This document shows, one piece after another, positions 6,690-13,859 of a stretch of DNA of 14,380 nt; the stretch's first letter is position 1, and every line of letters starts with the position of its first letter. The position numbers were made by a program, and so were the translations under genes. A model generated the notes under the pieces. That model was not told the origin of the DNA, searched no databases, and saw nothing but the letters and a program-made list of their open reading frames with translations. Source of the DNA: Pseudomonadales bacterium (GTDB lineage: Bacteria > Pseudomonadota > Gammaproteobacteria > Pseudomonadales > DC-out160); assembly GCA_016765265.1 (NCBI GenBank), contig JAESQG010000129.1, positions 1 to 14,380 of the forward strand. The letters run 5' to 3'.

Positions 6690-8807
6690 TTAGCCTTTAA
6701 CGCGGGTAATTTTGCTAACGACTTTGGAATTTCTGAGGCGCTTTATAATGCCGGCTAGATGTACCCGATCTCTTACCACAATACATATATTCACGGTACT
6801 AAGATTGCCATCTTTGTCGCCCATATTGATGGTTTCAATATTGGAATTGCCATCGGCGATTATGGTCGCGATTGTGGCGAGTACGCCACGATTGTTTTCT
6901 AACTCTACCCTTAGCTCTACGGTAAAGTCGCGCTCAATACGTTCATCCCAAGCTACAGGCAGACATTTTTCAGGATTATCTTTTATTGCTTCGCGCACAT
7001 TACGGCAAGTGTTGACATGTATTACCATGCCTCGGCCAGAACTTAAAAAACCAATGACTGAATCTCCAGGAATTGGGCGGCAGCAGCGACCAAAGTTCAC
7101 CAGCATGCCTTCAGTACCGCGAATGGCCAGTGGTTTTACCGATTTTTCTTTGGAGAGTTGAGAGGTATCTTTTGCAGGTAGTAGTCTATGAGCAACTATA
7201 GGTGCGATTCGGTTGCCCAAACCAACGTCTTCTAGTAGATCATCTAGGTTGTCGAAACCCGATTCGGTCAACGTCAGCTGTATTTGTTCTTCTGTAATAT
7301 CATCTAAAGATTTTGAGTAGGTTGCCAGAGCCTTATCGAGCAGTCGACGACCCAGTGAAACGGACTCGGAAAAGCGCTGGTTTTTCAAGAAATGCCGAAT
7401 ATTACTGCGTGCTTTACCGGTAATGATAAAACTAAGCCAAGCCGGATTTGGGCTGGCACCAGGAGCAGTAATAATTTCAACAGTTTGACCGCTTTGAATG
7501 GGAGCGCTTAAGGGAGCTAGGCGATTATCCACGCGGGCGGCCACACAGCTATTACCCACATGAGTATGGACGGCATAGGCAAAATCAACTGGCGTGGCAC
7601 CCGTGGGTAGTTCCAAAATATTACCCTTGGGGGTGAAAACATAAACTTCATCGGGAAATAAATCGATTTTAACGTTTTCAATAAACTCTAAGGAGTTGCC
7701 TGCATATTGCTGTAGCTCTAATAATCCTCTTAGCCATTCCCGCGTGCGCATTTGAGCGCCGATATTCAAGCCATTTTCTGTTTTATATAATGAATGGGCA
7801 GCTATGCCGTCGTTGGCCATGGCATCCATATCTTCTGTGCGAATTTGTATTTCTATGGGTAGGCCGGTATTGCCTTTGAGCGTGGTGTGAAGAGACTGAT
7901 ATCCGTTGGCCTTTGGTATGGCGATGTAATCTTTGAAGCGTCCAGGAATGGGTGTGTAGAGATTATGAACCGCACCCAAAGCGCGATAACAATCGTCAAC
8001 ATTATCGACGATAATTCGAAATCCATACATATCCATTATTTGTGAGAAGGATTTGCTTTGCGACTTCATCTTTTTGTAAATACTGTATAGGTGTTTCTCG
8101 CGGCCCACAACGCGACCATCAATACGGTCTTCTTTAAGACGTTCGGCGATGGAATTTTGAATACCGCTCATGATTTCTTTGCGGTTGCCACGGGTTTTTT
8201 TGATCGCCTTCTTGATCAATGTCGACCGCATGGGGTACATGGCACAGAAGCTGAGGTCTTCGAACTCTATGCGGATTTTGTTCATCCCTAGCCGATTGGC
8301 TATCGGTGCGTATATTTCCAAGGTTTCGGTGGCTATCCGGTTACGCTTTGCTGGTTGCAGCGAGCCTAAGGTACGCATGTTATGCAGACGGTCAGCTAGT
8401 TTCACCAGTATGACGCGAATATCCCTGGTCATTGCGAGCATCATTTTCCGAAAATTTTCAGCTTGAGCAACGGCGCGGTTTTCTACCTTGATGGCAGAAA
8501 TCTTACTTACCCCGTCTACCAGATCAGCGACTTCTGGACTAAACAGTTTTGCTATGGTGTCTTTGCTAACGTCAGTGTCTTCAATTACATCGTGCAGCAA
8601 TGCTGCCATCAAACTTTGATGGTCCATGTGCATATCGGCCAAGATTGAGGCTACGGCAACAGGGTGGGTGATATAGGGATCACCGCTGCGTCGATATTGC
8701 CCTTCGTGAGCCTCTTCAGCAAAATCCAGTGAATTTTTGACGAATTCAATTTGAGCCGAATCTAAATAGCTCAGTTTATCTTGAATAGTGTCGAAGTACG
8801 GTACCAA
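6690..8807 (-). CDS. spoT: Bifunctional (p)ppGpp synthetase/hydrolase SpoT (RSH family)
   Basis: This long RSH enzyme of 705 residues makes and degrades the alarmone (p)ppGpp. The HD hydrolase domain has H48, HDVIEDT (72-78) and KLADRLHNMRT (136-146), all intact. The synthetase domain has RFKDYI (290-295), NGYQSLHT (301-308) and EIQIRT (319-324). The RxKD form is typical of bifunctional SpoT/Rel rather than RelA (ExDD). TGS, helical and zinc-finger-like regions follow, with FGRCCRPIPGD, and the C-terminal ACT domain begins near DFTVELRVELENNRG. The start is a TTG preceded by AGGAAG with 5 nt spacing, and the product aligns with the N terminus of E. coli SpoT to within a few residues. It follows rpoZ after an unusually long 321-bp gap. 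Whether synthesis is strong or weak cannot be told from sequence. Confidence 0.97.
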   Translation of the reverse strand: MVPYFDTIQDKLSYLDSAQIEFVKNSLDFAEEAHEGQYRRSGDPYITHPVAVASILADMHMDHQSLMAALLHDVIEDTDVSKDTIAKLFSPEVADLVDGVSKISAIKVENRAVAQAENFRKMMLAMTRDIRVILVKLADRLHNMRTLGSLQPAKRNRIATETLEIYAPIANRLGMNKIRIEFEDLSFCAMYPMRSTLIKKAIKKTRGNRKEIMSGIQNSIAERLKEDRIDGRVVGREKHLYSIYKKMKSQSKSFSQIMDMYGFRIIVDNVDDCYRALGAVHNLYTPIPGRFKDYIAIPKANGYQSLHTTLKGNTGLPIEIQIRTEDMDAMANDGIAAHSLYKTENGLNIGAQMRTREWLRGLLELQQYAGNSLEFIENVKIDLFPDEVYVFTPKGNILELPTGATPVDFAYAVHTHVGNSCVAARVDNRLAPLSAPIQSGQTVEIITAPGASPNPAWLSFIITGKARSNIRHFLKNQRFSESVSLGRRLLDKALATYSKSLDDITEEQIQLTLTESGFDNLDDLLEDVGLGNRIAPIVAHRLLPAKDTSQLSKEKSVKPLAIRGTEGMLVNFGRCCRPIPGDSVIGFLSSGRGMVIHVNTCRNVREAIKDNPEKCLPVAWDERIERDFTVELRVELENNRGVLATIATIIADGNSNIETINMGDKDGNLSTVNICIVVRDRVHLAGIIKRLRNSKVVSKITRVKG

Positions 8808-9059
8808 TTGAGCTTCCTATAAGTGTTGATGAAGTTTGAGTGCCTAAATAGATGATTTGAGAGGATATGCTTTGAATTAGTGTACGTTATATTTGCATTG
8901 CCCAACAGTAAGATTGCTAATGGTCGCATCGTTAGCTGTACAAGTTTAGTTGATGCCTGTTGAGATCATTGTCTTGATTTAACAGTGAATGCAGAAAAAT
9001 AGCGACTGACATGCCTATAGCTTATTAAATTTAGGCTTTATAGACTGGGAGAGAGTGGT

Positions 9060-9093
9060 TACAGACCGCGTAGGGATAGTGACGCGGTCTGTA
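9060..9093 (-). terminator. Inverted repeat after rpoZ (possible attenuator or processing hairpin)
   Basis: Arms acagaccgcg (9061-9070) and cgcggtctgt (9083-9092) pair perfectly around a 12-nt loop, and T9060/A9093 extend the stem to 11 bp. On the minus strand, about 36 nt past the rpoZ stop, the hairpin is followed by aaccactc, not a U-run, so it is not a canonical intrinsic terminator. It could protect a 3' end, be a processing site or be a DNA operator. Confidence 0.55.
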
Positions 9094-9115
9094 GGTAATG
9101 GGTAATGGTAGGTAA
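9093..9115 (+). repeat. GGTAATG direct repeats
   Basis: Three spaced copies of ggtaatg occur at about 9094-9100, 9101-9107 and 9110-9116, just after the rpoZ reading frame and next to the inverted repeat. This is another short tandem expansion at a gene boundary. Confidence 0.75.
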
Positions 9116-9128
9116 TGTAGGTTAACGC

Positions 9129-9521
9129 TCAGAAAAATGAAGGGGGTTTTGGCTTGTCCTCTGATTGAGGTGCCTCGGCTTCAGATTCTGGTTCTTGCGG
9201 TATAACTACGGCTTGCTGGGGTATGACTACTGGTTCTTGCGGTATAACTACGGCTTGTTCCTGAGTTGCGAGAGTTTCTTCTTGCGTGATCATGGGCTCA
9301 AAGGTGGTTTCTACCTCAGGTTTAGCATCAAGAATACTGCGGCCAACATAACCTTCTGCGATTTCTCTAAGGGCCATTACCGTTGGTTTGTCATTTTCCC
9401 ATTCCAAATAGGCATCTTTACCACCAGTGGCCAATTGTCTTGCACGCTTGGAAGCCACCAAAACTAGGTCGAAACGGTTATCTAATTCATGTAAACAGTC
9501 TTCTACAGTTACTCGAGCCAT
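9129..9521 (-). CDS. rpoZ: RNA polymerase omega subunit with extended repeat-bearing C-terminal tail
   Basis: Omega helps assemble RNA polymerase by chaperoning beta' and contributes to ppGpp site 1 in proteobacteria. Residues 1-70 are a clear omega domain: MARVTVEDCL, NRFDLVLVASKRARQL (15-30), GGKD and ENDKPTVMALREIAEG (42-57). E. coli omega has 91 residues and this one has 130. The extra tail (about 72-130) is acidic and proline-rich, with VVIPQ at 91-95, 98-102 and 105-109 in a heptad-spaced pattern, and ends PKPPSFF. The start has GAGGT 5-6 nt upstream. A likely promoter with a perfect TATAAT lies in the 106-bp gap after gmk, so rpoZ-spoT can probably be transcribed apart from yicC-gmk. 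Confidence 0.97.
   Translation of the reverse strand: MARVTVEDCLHELDNRFDLVLVASKRARQLATGGKDAYLEWENDKPTVMALREIAEGYVGRSILDAKPEVETTFEPMITQEETLATQEQAVVIPQEPVVIPQQAVVIPQEPESEAEAPQSEDKPKPPSFF
9188..9257 (+). repeat. 42-bp repeat (built from 21-bp half-units) inside rpoZ
   Basis: The 28-mer beginning ctggttcttgcgg at 9188-9215 is repeated exactly at 9230-9257, a period of 42 bp. The bases between are a diverged half-unit, giving a 21-bp substructure. On the minus strand each half-unit encodes one VVIPQ(E/Q)(P/A) heptapeptide of the omega tail. The frame is kept because the period is a multiple of three. Confidence 0.92.
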
Positions 9522-9553
9522 CTTTTACCTCATCGTTATACTTGCGCGATCAA

Positions 9554-9582
9554 ATTATAGTGTGATTTTGTGTATCTGCATA
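9554..9582 (-). promoter_or_regulatory. Putative sigma70 promoter of rpoZ with overlapping palindrome
   Basis: On the minus strand, TATAAT (9559-9554) lies 17 bp downstream of TATGCA (9582-9577), a modest -35 match. The -35 box is one arm of the perfect inverted repeat TGCATA-AGC-TATGCA (9577-9591), which could be an operator. Transcription would start near 9547, about 25 bp before the rpoZ ATG. Confidence 0.5.
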
Positions 9583-9627
9583 AGCTATGCAGTTATAAAA
9601 CGAGCTATTTTACGCCAGAGTAAATAC

Positions 9628-10239
9628 TTAGGACAATAGCTCTTCGATTAAAGATAGTCTTTTTTTACCTATAAGGGGCAGTTTAAGTTGGTTTGCCCTG
9701 ATAATAGACCTTAAATCCAATAAAGCTTCGTCAAATTGATCATTAATGACCACAAAATCGTATTCGGCATAGTGGCTCATTTCCCCTTTTGCCTCCGCCA
9801 GCCGTTGGGCTATTACTAAGTCCGTATCTTGACCTCTGTCTTGCAGTCGCTCGTGTAGGGTCTTTTTAGATGGAGGTAAAATAAAAATACCGATCGCTTT
9901 GGGCATGACTTTTCTGATCTGCTGAGCGCCTTGCCAGTCAATTTCAAGTATCACGTCCTTGTCTAAAGCAAGTGTATCTGCCACCCACTTCTGTGAGGTG
10001 CCATAATAGTTGCCGAAAACCTCGGCATGCTCAATAAACTCGGTACGATTCCTCATGGCCTCAAATGTAGGCTTGTCAGTAAAATGGTAGTTTACACCGT
10101 TTTCCTCTCCTGGCCGGATAGGTCGTGTAGTGTGAGAAATGGAGACTTGTAGATGATCACAAGAGGCCAAAAGCGCGTTGACCAAACTGGTTTTGCCCGC
10201 CCCCGAGGGGGCCGAAATAATAAATAGAGTTCCGCTCAT
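9628..10239 (-). CDS. gmk: Guanylate kinase
   Basis: This cytosolic enzyme phosphorylates GMP or dGMP to the diphosphate with ATP and so feeds the GTP and ppGpp pools. The 203-residue product has full length. The P-loop is APSGAGKTS (10-18). GMP-binding and core segments SHTTRPIRPGE, EHAEVFGNYYGTS and EIDWQGAQQIR are intact, as is MSHYAEYDFVVIND near the C terminus. There is no good Shine-Dalgarno site before the ATG. The start lies only 10 bp after the yicC stop, so translational coupling to yicC is likely (inference). Its position between yicC and rpoZ is the usual one in this bacterial group. Confidence 0.98.
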   Translation of the reverse strand: MSGTLFIISAPSGAGKTSLVNALLASCDHLQVSISHTTRPIRPGEENGVNYHFTDKPTFEAMRNRTEFIEHAEVFGNYYGTSQKWVADTLALDKDVILEIDWQGAQQIRKVMPKAIGIFILPPSKKTLHERLQDRGQDTDLVIAQRLAEAKGEMSHYAEYDFVVINDQFDEALLDLRSIIRANQLKLPLIGKKRLSLIEELLS

Positions 10240-10249
10240 AGTGAAAGTG

Positions 10250-11152
10250 TTATTCCATATTCTGAATTTGCTCTCGCATCTGCTCGATGCAAACCTTTAG
10301 CTCTACAGAGGCTTGGGTTGATTGAGAATCTATAGATTTGGAGCCCAAAGTATTGGCTTCCCTATTAAGCTCTTGCATTAGAAAGTCTAGTCGACGTCCA
10401 GAGGGCCCACCCTTATTCAGTACCCGCGCCACCTCATCTACATGGGTTTTCAGTCTTTCTAGCTCTTCATCCACGTCAACCTTTTGCGCGAGATAGACCA
10501 TTTCTTGTTCCAGCCGAGTGTTGTCTAGTTCACCTTTGATATCGGATAGGCGAGTTAATAGCTTTTCTTTTTGTCGCTGAATGATCTCCGGTAGCTTTGC
10601 CTGAACCAGTTGAAGTTGGTCATGTATTTCAATAAGTTTTTGTTCTACCGTTGTTTTCAGTGCTAGGCCTTCTCTCTCCCTAGTTTCTAAAAATCCGTTA
10701 AGTGTTTCATCAAAAATACTTAATGCGGCTTTACTGACAAGTTTCTGATCAGTTTCTTCTGTGGTGAGTACGCCAGGCCAACTTAGAAGCTCGTTAGGGT
10801 TGATTTTCATCGAGTCCGCATCAGAGTAGGTAGCAATCGTTTTCTGAATTTCTTGCGATGCAGATACTATCTGTTTGACTAAATCGGTATCGACCACCAA
10901 TTTATTGCTATTTTTAACTGCACTTTGCAAGCGAATACTGACCTCAACTTTACCTCTAGCCAAACGTTTTCTAAGTGTTTCTCTTAGGGTGGGCTCGAGT
11001 ATGCGAAGGTTTTCGCTAAGCCGAAAACTGGGCTCCAGATACCGGTGATTAACCGATTTTATTTCACAGGTGAGATCGCCCCAGGGTTCTTTGACATCTT
11101 GGCGACAGAAGGCAGTCATACTCCTAATCAGATTTTTTGGGTTGGTAGTCAT
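10250..11152 (-). CDS. yicC: YicC family endoribonuclease
   Basis: YicC proteins were long annotated as stress-induced and of unknown function; more recently the E. coli protein has been described as an endoribonuclease affecting small RNA stability. The 300-residue product has the YicC_N signature IRSMTAFCR (9-17) and SVNHRYLEPSFRL (33-45), a long helical middle, and the DUF1732 C-terminal block from GRRLDFLMQELNREANTLGS (252-271) to ELKVCIEQMREQIQNME. E. coli YicC starts MIRSMTA, so this form carries about 8 extra N-terminal residues; aggatcagagg directly upstream supports the ATG at 11152. It heads a tight pair with gmk (10-bp gap) and is divergent from rph. Its leader contains a 12-bp repeat array in frame with the gene. 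Confidence 0.95.
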   Translation of the reverse strand: MTTNPKNLIRSMTAFCRQDVKEPWGDLTCEIKSVNHRYLEPSFRLSENLRILEPTLRETLRKRLARGKVEVSIRLQSAVKNSNKLVVDTDLVKQIVSASQEIQKTIATYSDADSMKINPNELLSWPGVLTTEETDQKLVSKAALSIFDETLNGFLETREREGLALKTTVEQKLIEIHDQLQLVQAKLPEIIQRQKEKLLTRLSDIKGELDNTRLEQEMVYLAQKVDVDEELERLKTHVDEVARVLNKGGPSGRRLDFLMQELNREANTLGSKSIDSQSTQASVELKVCIEQMREQIQNME

Positions 11153-11164
11153 CCTCTGATCCTG

Positions 11165-11272
11165 TTGTTGTTCAAGTTGTTGTTCAAGTAGTTGTTCAAG
11201 TAGTTGTTCAAGTAGTTACTCTATTTGTTGCATATGTAGTGTTTCAAGTAGCTGCTCAAGCTGGCTCGAATA
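11165..11272. repeat. 12-bp tandem repeat array in the yicC leader
   Basis: Clean copies lie at 11165-11176 and 11177-11188 (ttgttgttcaag) and at 11189-11200 and 11201-11212 (tagttgttcaag), with a partial fifth copy after them. Diverged units (tagtgtttcaag, tagctgctcaag) recur at 11237-11260. On the minus strand the units read in the yicC frame as Leu-Glu-Gln-(Leu/Gln), directly before the yicC ATG. An in-frame TAA at 11218-11216 and the absence of a start codon argue that they are untranslated. Confidence 0.9.
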
Positions 11273-11314
11273 ACCGCTTATGCGTGGGGCGTATTATTGC
11301 GTATAAAGTGGGTG

Positions 11315-11344
11315 AGTATAAGAAAATTACGAATGCCACTGCAA
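11315..11344 (-). promoter_or_regulatory. Putative sigma70 promoter of yicC-gmk
   Basis: On the minus strand, TTGCAG (11344-11339) and TATACT (11320-11315) are separated by 18 bp. Transcription would start near 11308, giving a leader of roughly 155 nt that contains the whole 12-bp repeat array. Confidence 0.5.
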
Positions 11345-11367
11345 CGTTATTTAGGGTAATTTAGTGG

Positions 11368-11396
11368 TTAGCGCCAGCAAAGCTTGCAGTTATACT
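11368..11396 (+). promoter_or_regulatory. Putative promoter of rph
   Basis: TTAGCG (11368-11373) and TATACT (11391-11396) are 17 bp apart. The -10 is good and the -35 is weak. A start near 11403 would leave a leader of about 57 nt before the rph ATG. Apart from the repeats and the two promoter candidates, I see nothing in the 307-bp yicC-rph gap. Confidence 0.4.
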
Positions 11397-11459
11397 CCTA
11401 TATCTTTCTGGTTTTGGGTATACTACGCCTTCCGATTGAATGTACGAGGAAGTGATAAT

Positions 11460-12176
11460 ATGCGCCCAAGTGGACGTAATCTCGATCAGATGCGAGAAGT
11501 AAAAATAACCCGCAATTTTACCAATCAGGCTGAAGGCTCGGTGTTGGTAGAGTTTGGCAATACGAAGGTGATTTGTACGGCGAGCGTTGAAGAGTCAGTT
11601 CCGAGGTTTCTTCGGGGAAGAGGTAAGGGGTGGATAACCGCTGAATATGGCATGTTGCCTCGATCAACGAATTCGAGAATGGATCGAGAAGCGGCGAGGG
11701 GTAAGCAAAGCGGTCGGACTCAGGAAATACAACGTCTGATAGCCCGTTCCCTGCGTGCGGCGGTTGACCTGAAAAAATTAGGTGAAAATACCATTACTGT
11801 GGATTGCGATGTTATCCAGGCTGATGGTGGGACGCGAACAGCTTCTATTACCGGTGGGTGTGTTGCGCTAGTAGATGCCTTGACGTATCTGTTAGATAAA
11901 AAAGCAATAAAAGATGACCCTTTAATCCGCCTAGTGGCGTCCGTCTCTGTGGGTATATATAAAGGCAAGGCTGTGTTGGATCTTGATTACCCCGAAGATT
12001 CAAATGCTGAAACTGATATGAATGTGGTGATGACTCAGCACGGTGGATTTGTAGAAGTGCAGGGCACTGCGGAAGGCGAGACCTTTAGTCGACAGGAATC
12101 TGATGCCTTGTTGGATATTGCAGAAAAAGGCATCAAAGAACTTATTGCAAAACAGCAGGAAGCTTTGGGGTGGTAA
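11460..12176 (+). CDS. rph: Ribonuclease PH
   Basis: RNase PH is a phosphorolytic 3'-5' exoribonuclease that trims tRNA precursors and structured RNA. The 238-residue product has exactly the usual length. It begins MRPSGRN, the family N terminus, so I rejected a longer reading from ATG 11364 (270 aa); gagga at 11446-11450 precedes the chosen ATG. The phosphate-binding residues are present: R86 in SGRTQEIQRLI and GTR at 124-126. The motif LDLDYPEDSNAETDMN supplies the metal-site aspartates (about D180 and D186). It is divergent from yicC and convergent with the Crc/ExoIII-type gene. Unlike in E. coli, it is not directly followed by pyrE. Confidence 0.97.
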   Translation: MRPSGRNLDQMREVKITRNFTNQAEGSVLVEFGNTKVICTASVEESVPRFLRGRGKGWITAEYGMLPRSTNSRMDREAARGKQSGRTQEIQRLIARSLRAAVDLKKLGENTITVDCDVIQADGGTRTASITGGCVALVDALTYLLDKKAIKDDPLIRLVASVSVGIYKGKAVLDLDYPEDSNAETDMNVVMTQHGGFVEVQGTAEGETFSRQESDALLDIAEKGIKELIAKQQEALGW

Positions 12177-12201
12177 GGAGTAAGGAGCGCCGAGCTCCTT
12201 A
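12174..12201. terminator. Hairpin in the rph / Crc-like convergent gap, with duplicated TAAGGAG
   Basis: TAAGGAG occurs in tandem at 12174-12180 (containing the rph stop) and 12181-12187. TAAGGAGC (12181-12188) pairs with GCTCCTTA (12194-12201) around a 5-nt loop, an 8-bp stem lying between the two convergent stop codons. No strong U-run follows on either strand, so termination activity is uncertain. Confidence 0.5.
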
Positions 12202-12223
12202 ATATACCTCAGGGTGATTCCCA

Positions 12224-12997
12224 TCACACTTCCAAGTCATATTCCATGATTAGGGGTGAGTGATCGGAGAATCGTTCATCTTTGAAGATAGAGGTCGATT
12301 TTGTTTTGCCTTTTAACCCTGGGCTTAGAATTTGGTAGTCTATACGCCATCCGACATTCTTGGCCCATGCTTGACCACGGTTAGACCACCAAGTGTATTG
12401 ATCCTCTTCTTTATTCACTACACGAAATGCGTCGATATACCCTAGATCATCGAATATATAATCAAGCCACTGTCGCTCTTCAGGCAGAAACCCAGAATTT
12501 TTTTTATTCCCTTTCCAGTTTTTTAAATCCTCGTTCTTATGAGCGATATTCCAGTCACCACAAATAATATAATCCCGACGTTTTCTCTTTAGTTTTTTAA
12601 GGTGTTCGCCGTAATGCTCAAGGAATTCAAATTTTTTCTGTTGTTTTTCTTCACCACTGGAGCCAGAGGGTAGGTATAGGGAAGCGATGCTCAGTTTATC
12701 AAAATCAGCCTGAATATACCGTCCTTCCTGGTCTGCACAGGGCCAACCTAAGCCAGTGGTTACGTTTTTGGGTTTTGCTTTACAGTAGATGGCGACTCCA
12801 CTGTAGCCCTTTTTTTCAGCATCGAAGTAGTAGCAGTGGTAGCCCTTTGGATGGAACATCTCATCTTCTAGTTGATGTAATTGTGCTTTAGTCTCTTGTA
12901 TGCAAACAAAATCGGGTGCTTCTGATTTAAGCCATTGGAAAAATGATTTCTTTGCAGCAGCGCGAATACCGTTAACGTTAGCGGTAATAACTTTCAT
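12224..12997 (-). CDS. Exonuclease III family protein, Crc orthologue position, catalytic residues intact
   Basis: The 257-residue protein belongs to the EEP/ExoIII fold family. Its location between rph and pyrE, its length and segments such as GRYIQADFDKLSIASLYLPS, LKNWKG, GFLPEERQWLD and SPLIMEYD match Pseudomonas Crc, the catabolite repression cofactor of Hfq. As I remember it, Crc has lost its nuclease residues. Here they are all present: N7, E35 (QETK), Y108, D148 and N150 (GDWN), D220 (RIDYQ) and D245-H246 (SDHSP). It is therefore probably an active AP endonuclease/exonuclease, or a bifunctional ancestor of Crc. I withhold the symbol since crc and xth are both arguable. The Shine-Dalgarno site is weak. 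It is divergent from pyrE across 196 bp. Confidence 0.93.
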   Translation of the reverse strand: MKVITANVNGIRAAAKKSFFQWLKSEAPDFVCIQETKAQLHQLEDEMFHPKGYHCYYFDAEKKGYSGVAIYCKAKPKNVTTGLGWPCADQEGRYIQADFDKLSIASLYLPSGSSGEEKQQKKFEFLEHYGEHLKKLKRKRRDYIICGDWNIAHKNEDLKNWKGNKKNSGFLPEERQWLDYIFDDLGYIDAFRVVNKEEDQYTWWSNRGQAWAKNVGWRIDYQILSPGLKGKTKSTSIFKDERFSDHSPLIMEYDLEV

Positions 12998-13193
12998 TTA
13001 TATTATCCAGTTTAGAGGCAGAAATCCTGCCGTTACAAAATTAAAATCGTGTATCATATATCCTCAAACGCGATTGAGATTTAGGTAGTTACGCGAAACG
13101 AATAGGAATTTTGCCAGAACAAACCTTGATACCTCAAGCCACCGTTATCTCAGTTACAGTTACTTAAGCCACAGTTAAAGGTGTTTGTAGCCA

Positions 13194-13859
13194 ATGAAAC
13201 CCTATCAAAAAGAGTTTATTGAATTTGCATTGGATCAAGGTGTTTTGAAGTTTGGTCAGTTTACACTAAAGTCTGGCCGCATCAGCCCCTATTTTTTTAA
13301 TGCAGGTTTGTTTAATTCCGGCGTTGCGCTGTCTAAACTGGGTGAATTTTACGCTGCGGCAATTATAGAGAAAGTGCCGCCATTCGATATTCTATTTGGC
13401 CCTGCCTACAAAGGTATTCCCATCGCAACAGCTACTGCAATCGCATTGGCGACCCAGTATCAAAAAGATATTTCCTACGCGTTTAATCGCAAAGAGAAGA
13501 AAAAGCACGGTGAGGGCGGCGAAATCGTTGGAGCAGATTTAGCCGGCGATGTATTAATTATTGACGATGTTATTACTGCGGGTACGGCTATCAGAGAGGT
13601 CATGGATATATTTACCCGTTACCCTGCTAAACCTGTCGCAGTCATAGTGGCATTGGATCGACAAGAGAAAGGAAAAACAGACTTGTCAGCAATTCAGGAG
13701 GTGGAAAAGGATTTTAATATACCTGTTTTTAGCATTGTAAACCTTGATCAATTAATCCTCTTTCTATCAGATAACGTCAAATATACAGAAGAATTGGCCA
13801 GAGTATCGCAGTACCGACAGCAATTTGGGTGTTCAGCTGGATTGAATGCCATAAAATAA
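13194..13859 (+). CDS. pyrE: Orotate phosphoribosyltransferase
   Basis: PyrE joins orotate and PRPP to give orotidine 5'-monophosphate, the fifth step of UMP synthesis. The 221-residue product carries the PRPP-binding signature VLIIDDVITAGTA (120-132). It also has the flexible catalytic loop RKEKKKHGEGG (99-109), including the lysine and histidine residues, and the N-terminal KSGRISPYFFNAG substrate segment. The ATG at 13194 matches the family start (MKPYQKEFIEFAL); aaagg at 13177-13181 is rather distant. No attenuator hairpin with a U-run is seen upstream, so the rph-pyrE attenuation of E. coli is apparently not used. The last 8 or so residues (GCSAGLNAIK) vary in the family. Confidence 0.98.
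   Translation: MKPYQKEFIEFALDQGVLKFGQFTLKSGRISPYFFNAGLFNSGVALSKLGEFYAAAIIEKVPPFDILFGPAYKGIPIATATAIALATQYQKDISYAFNRKEKKKHGEGGEIVGADLAGDVLIIDDVITAGTAIREVMDIFTRYPAKPVAVIVALDRQEKGKTDLSAIQEVEKDFNIPVFSIVNLDQLILFLSDNVKYTEELARVSQYRQQFGCSAGLNAIK

Larger units (their letters stand above)
8808..9128. other. 321-bp rpoZ-spoT intergenic region
   Basis: No open frame here looks like a gene. Visible are a strong inverted repeat just after rpoZ (9060-9093), GGTAATG-type repeats (9093-9115), a weak 5-bp inverted repeat (gccta/taggc, 9012-9035) and an AT-rich leader running to the spoT Shine-Dalgarno site. In many gammaproteobacteria rpoZ and spoT are closely spaced, so this gap may hold a separate spoT promoter, but I cannot point to convincing -35/-10 boxes. 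Confidence 0.6.

Noticed and set aside
6712..8648. Plus-strand open frames of 60-150 codons inside the spoT region
   Set aside because: They are antisense to well-conserved spoT coding sequence, lack ribosome binding sites and have no recognisable protein features.
11216..11233. Five-codon mini-ORF (MQQIE) upstream of yicC as a leader peptide
   Set aside because: No Shine-Dalgarno site precedes it and no attenuator hairpin with a U-run follows.
11165..11272. Possible CRISPR array in the yicC leader
   Set aside because: The units are direct 12-bp repeats joined head to tail with no unique spacers, so this is a tandem repeat, not CRISPR.
11364..11459. N-terminal extension of rph from ATG 11364
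   Set aside because: RNase PH proteins begin MRPSGR; the extra 32 residues overlap the promoter candidate and have no ribosome binding site.
12998..13193. Pyrimidine attenuator or riboswitch upstream of pyrE
   Set aside because: Only a 5-bp inverted repeat (ggcag/ctgcc near 13017-13031) and small cagtta repeats are present; there is no terminator hairpin with a U-run before the pyrE start.
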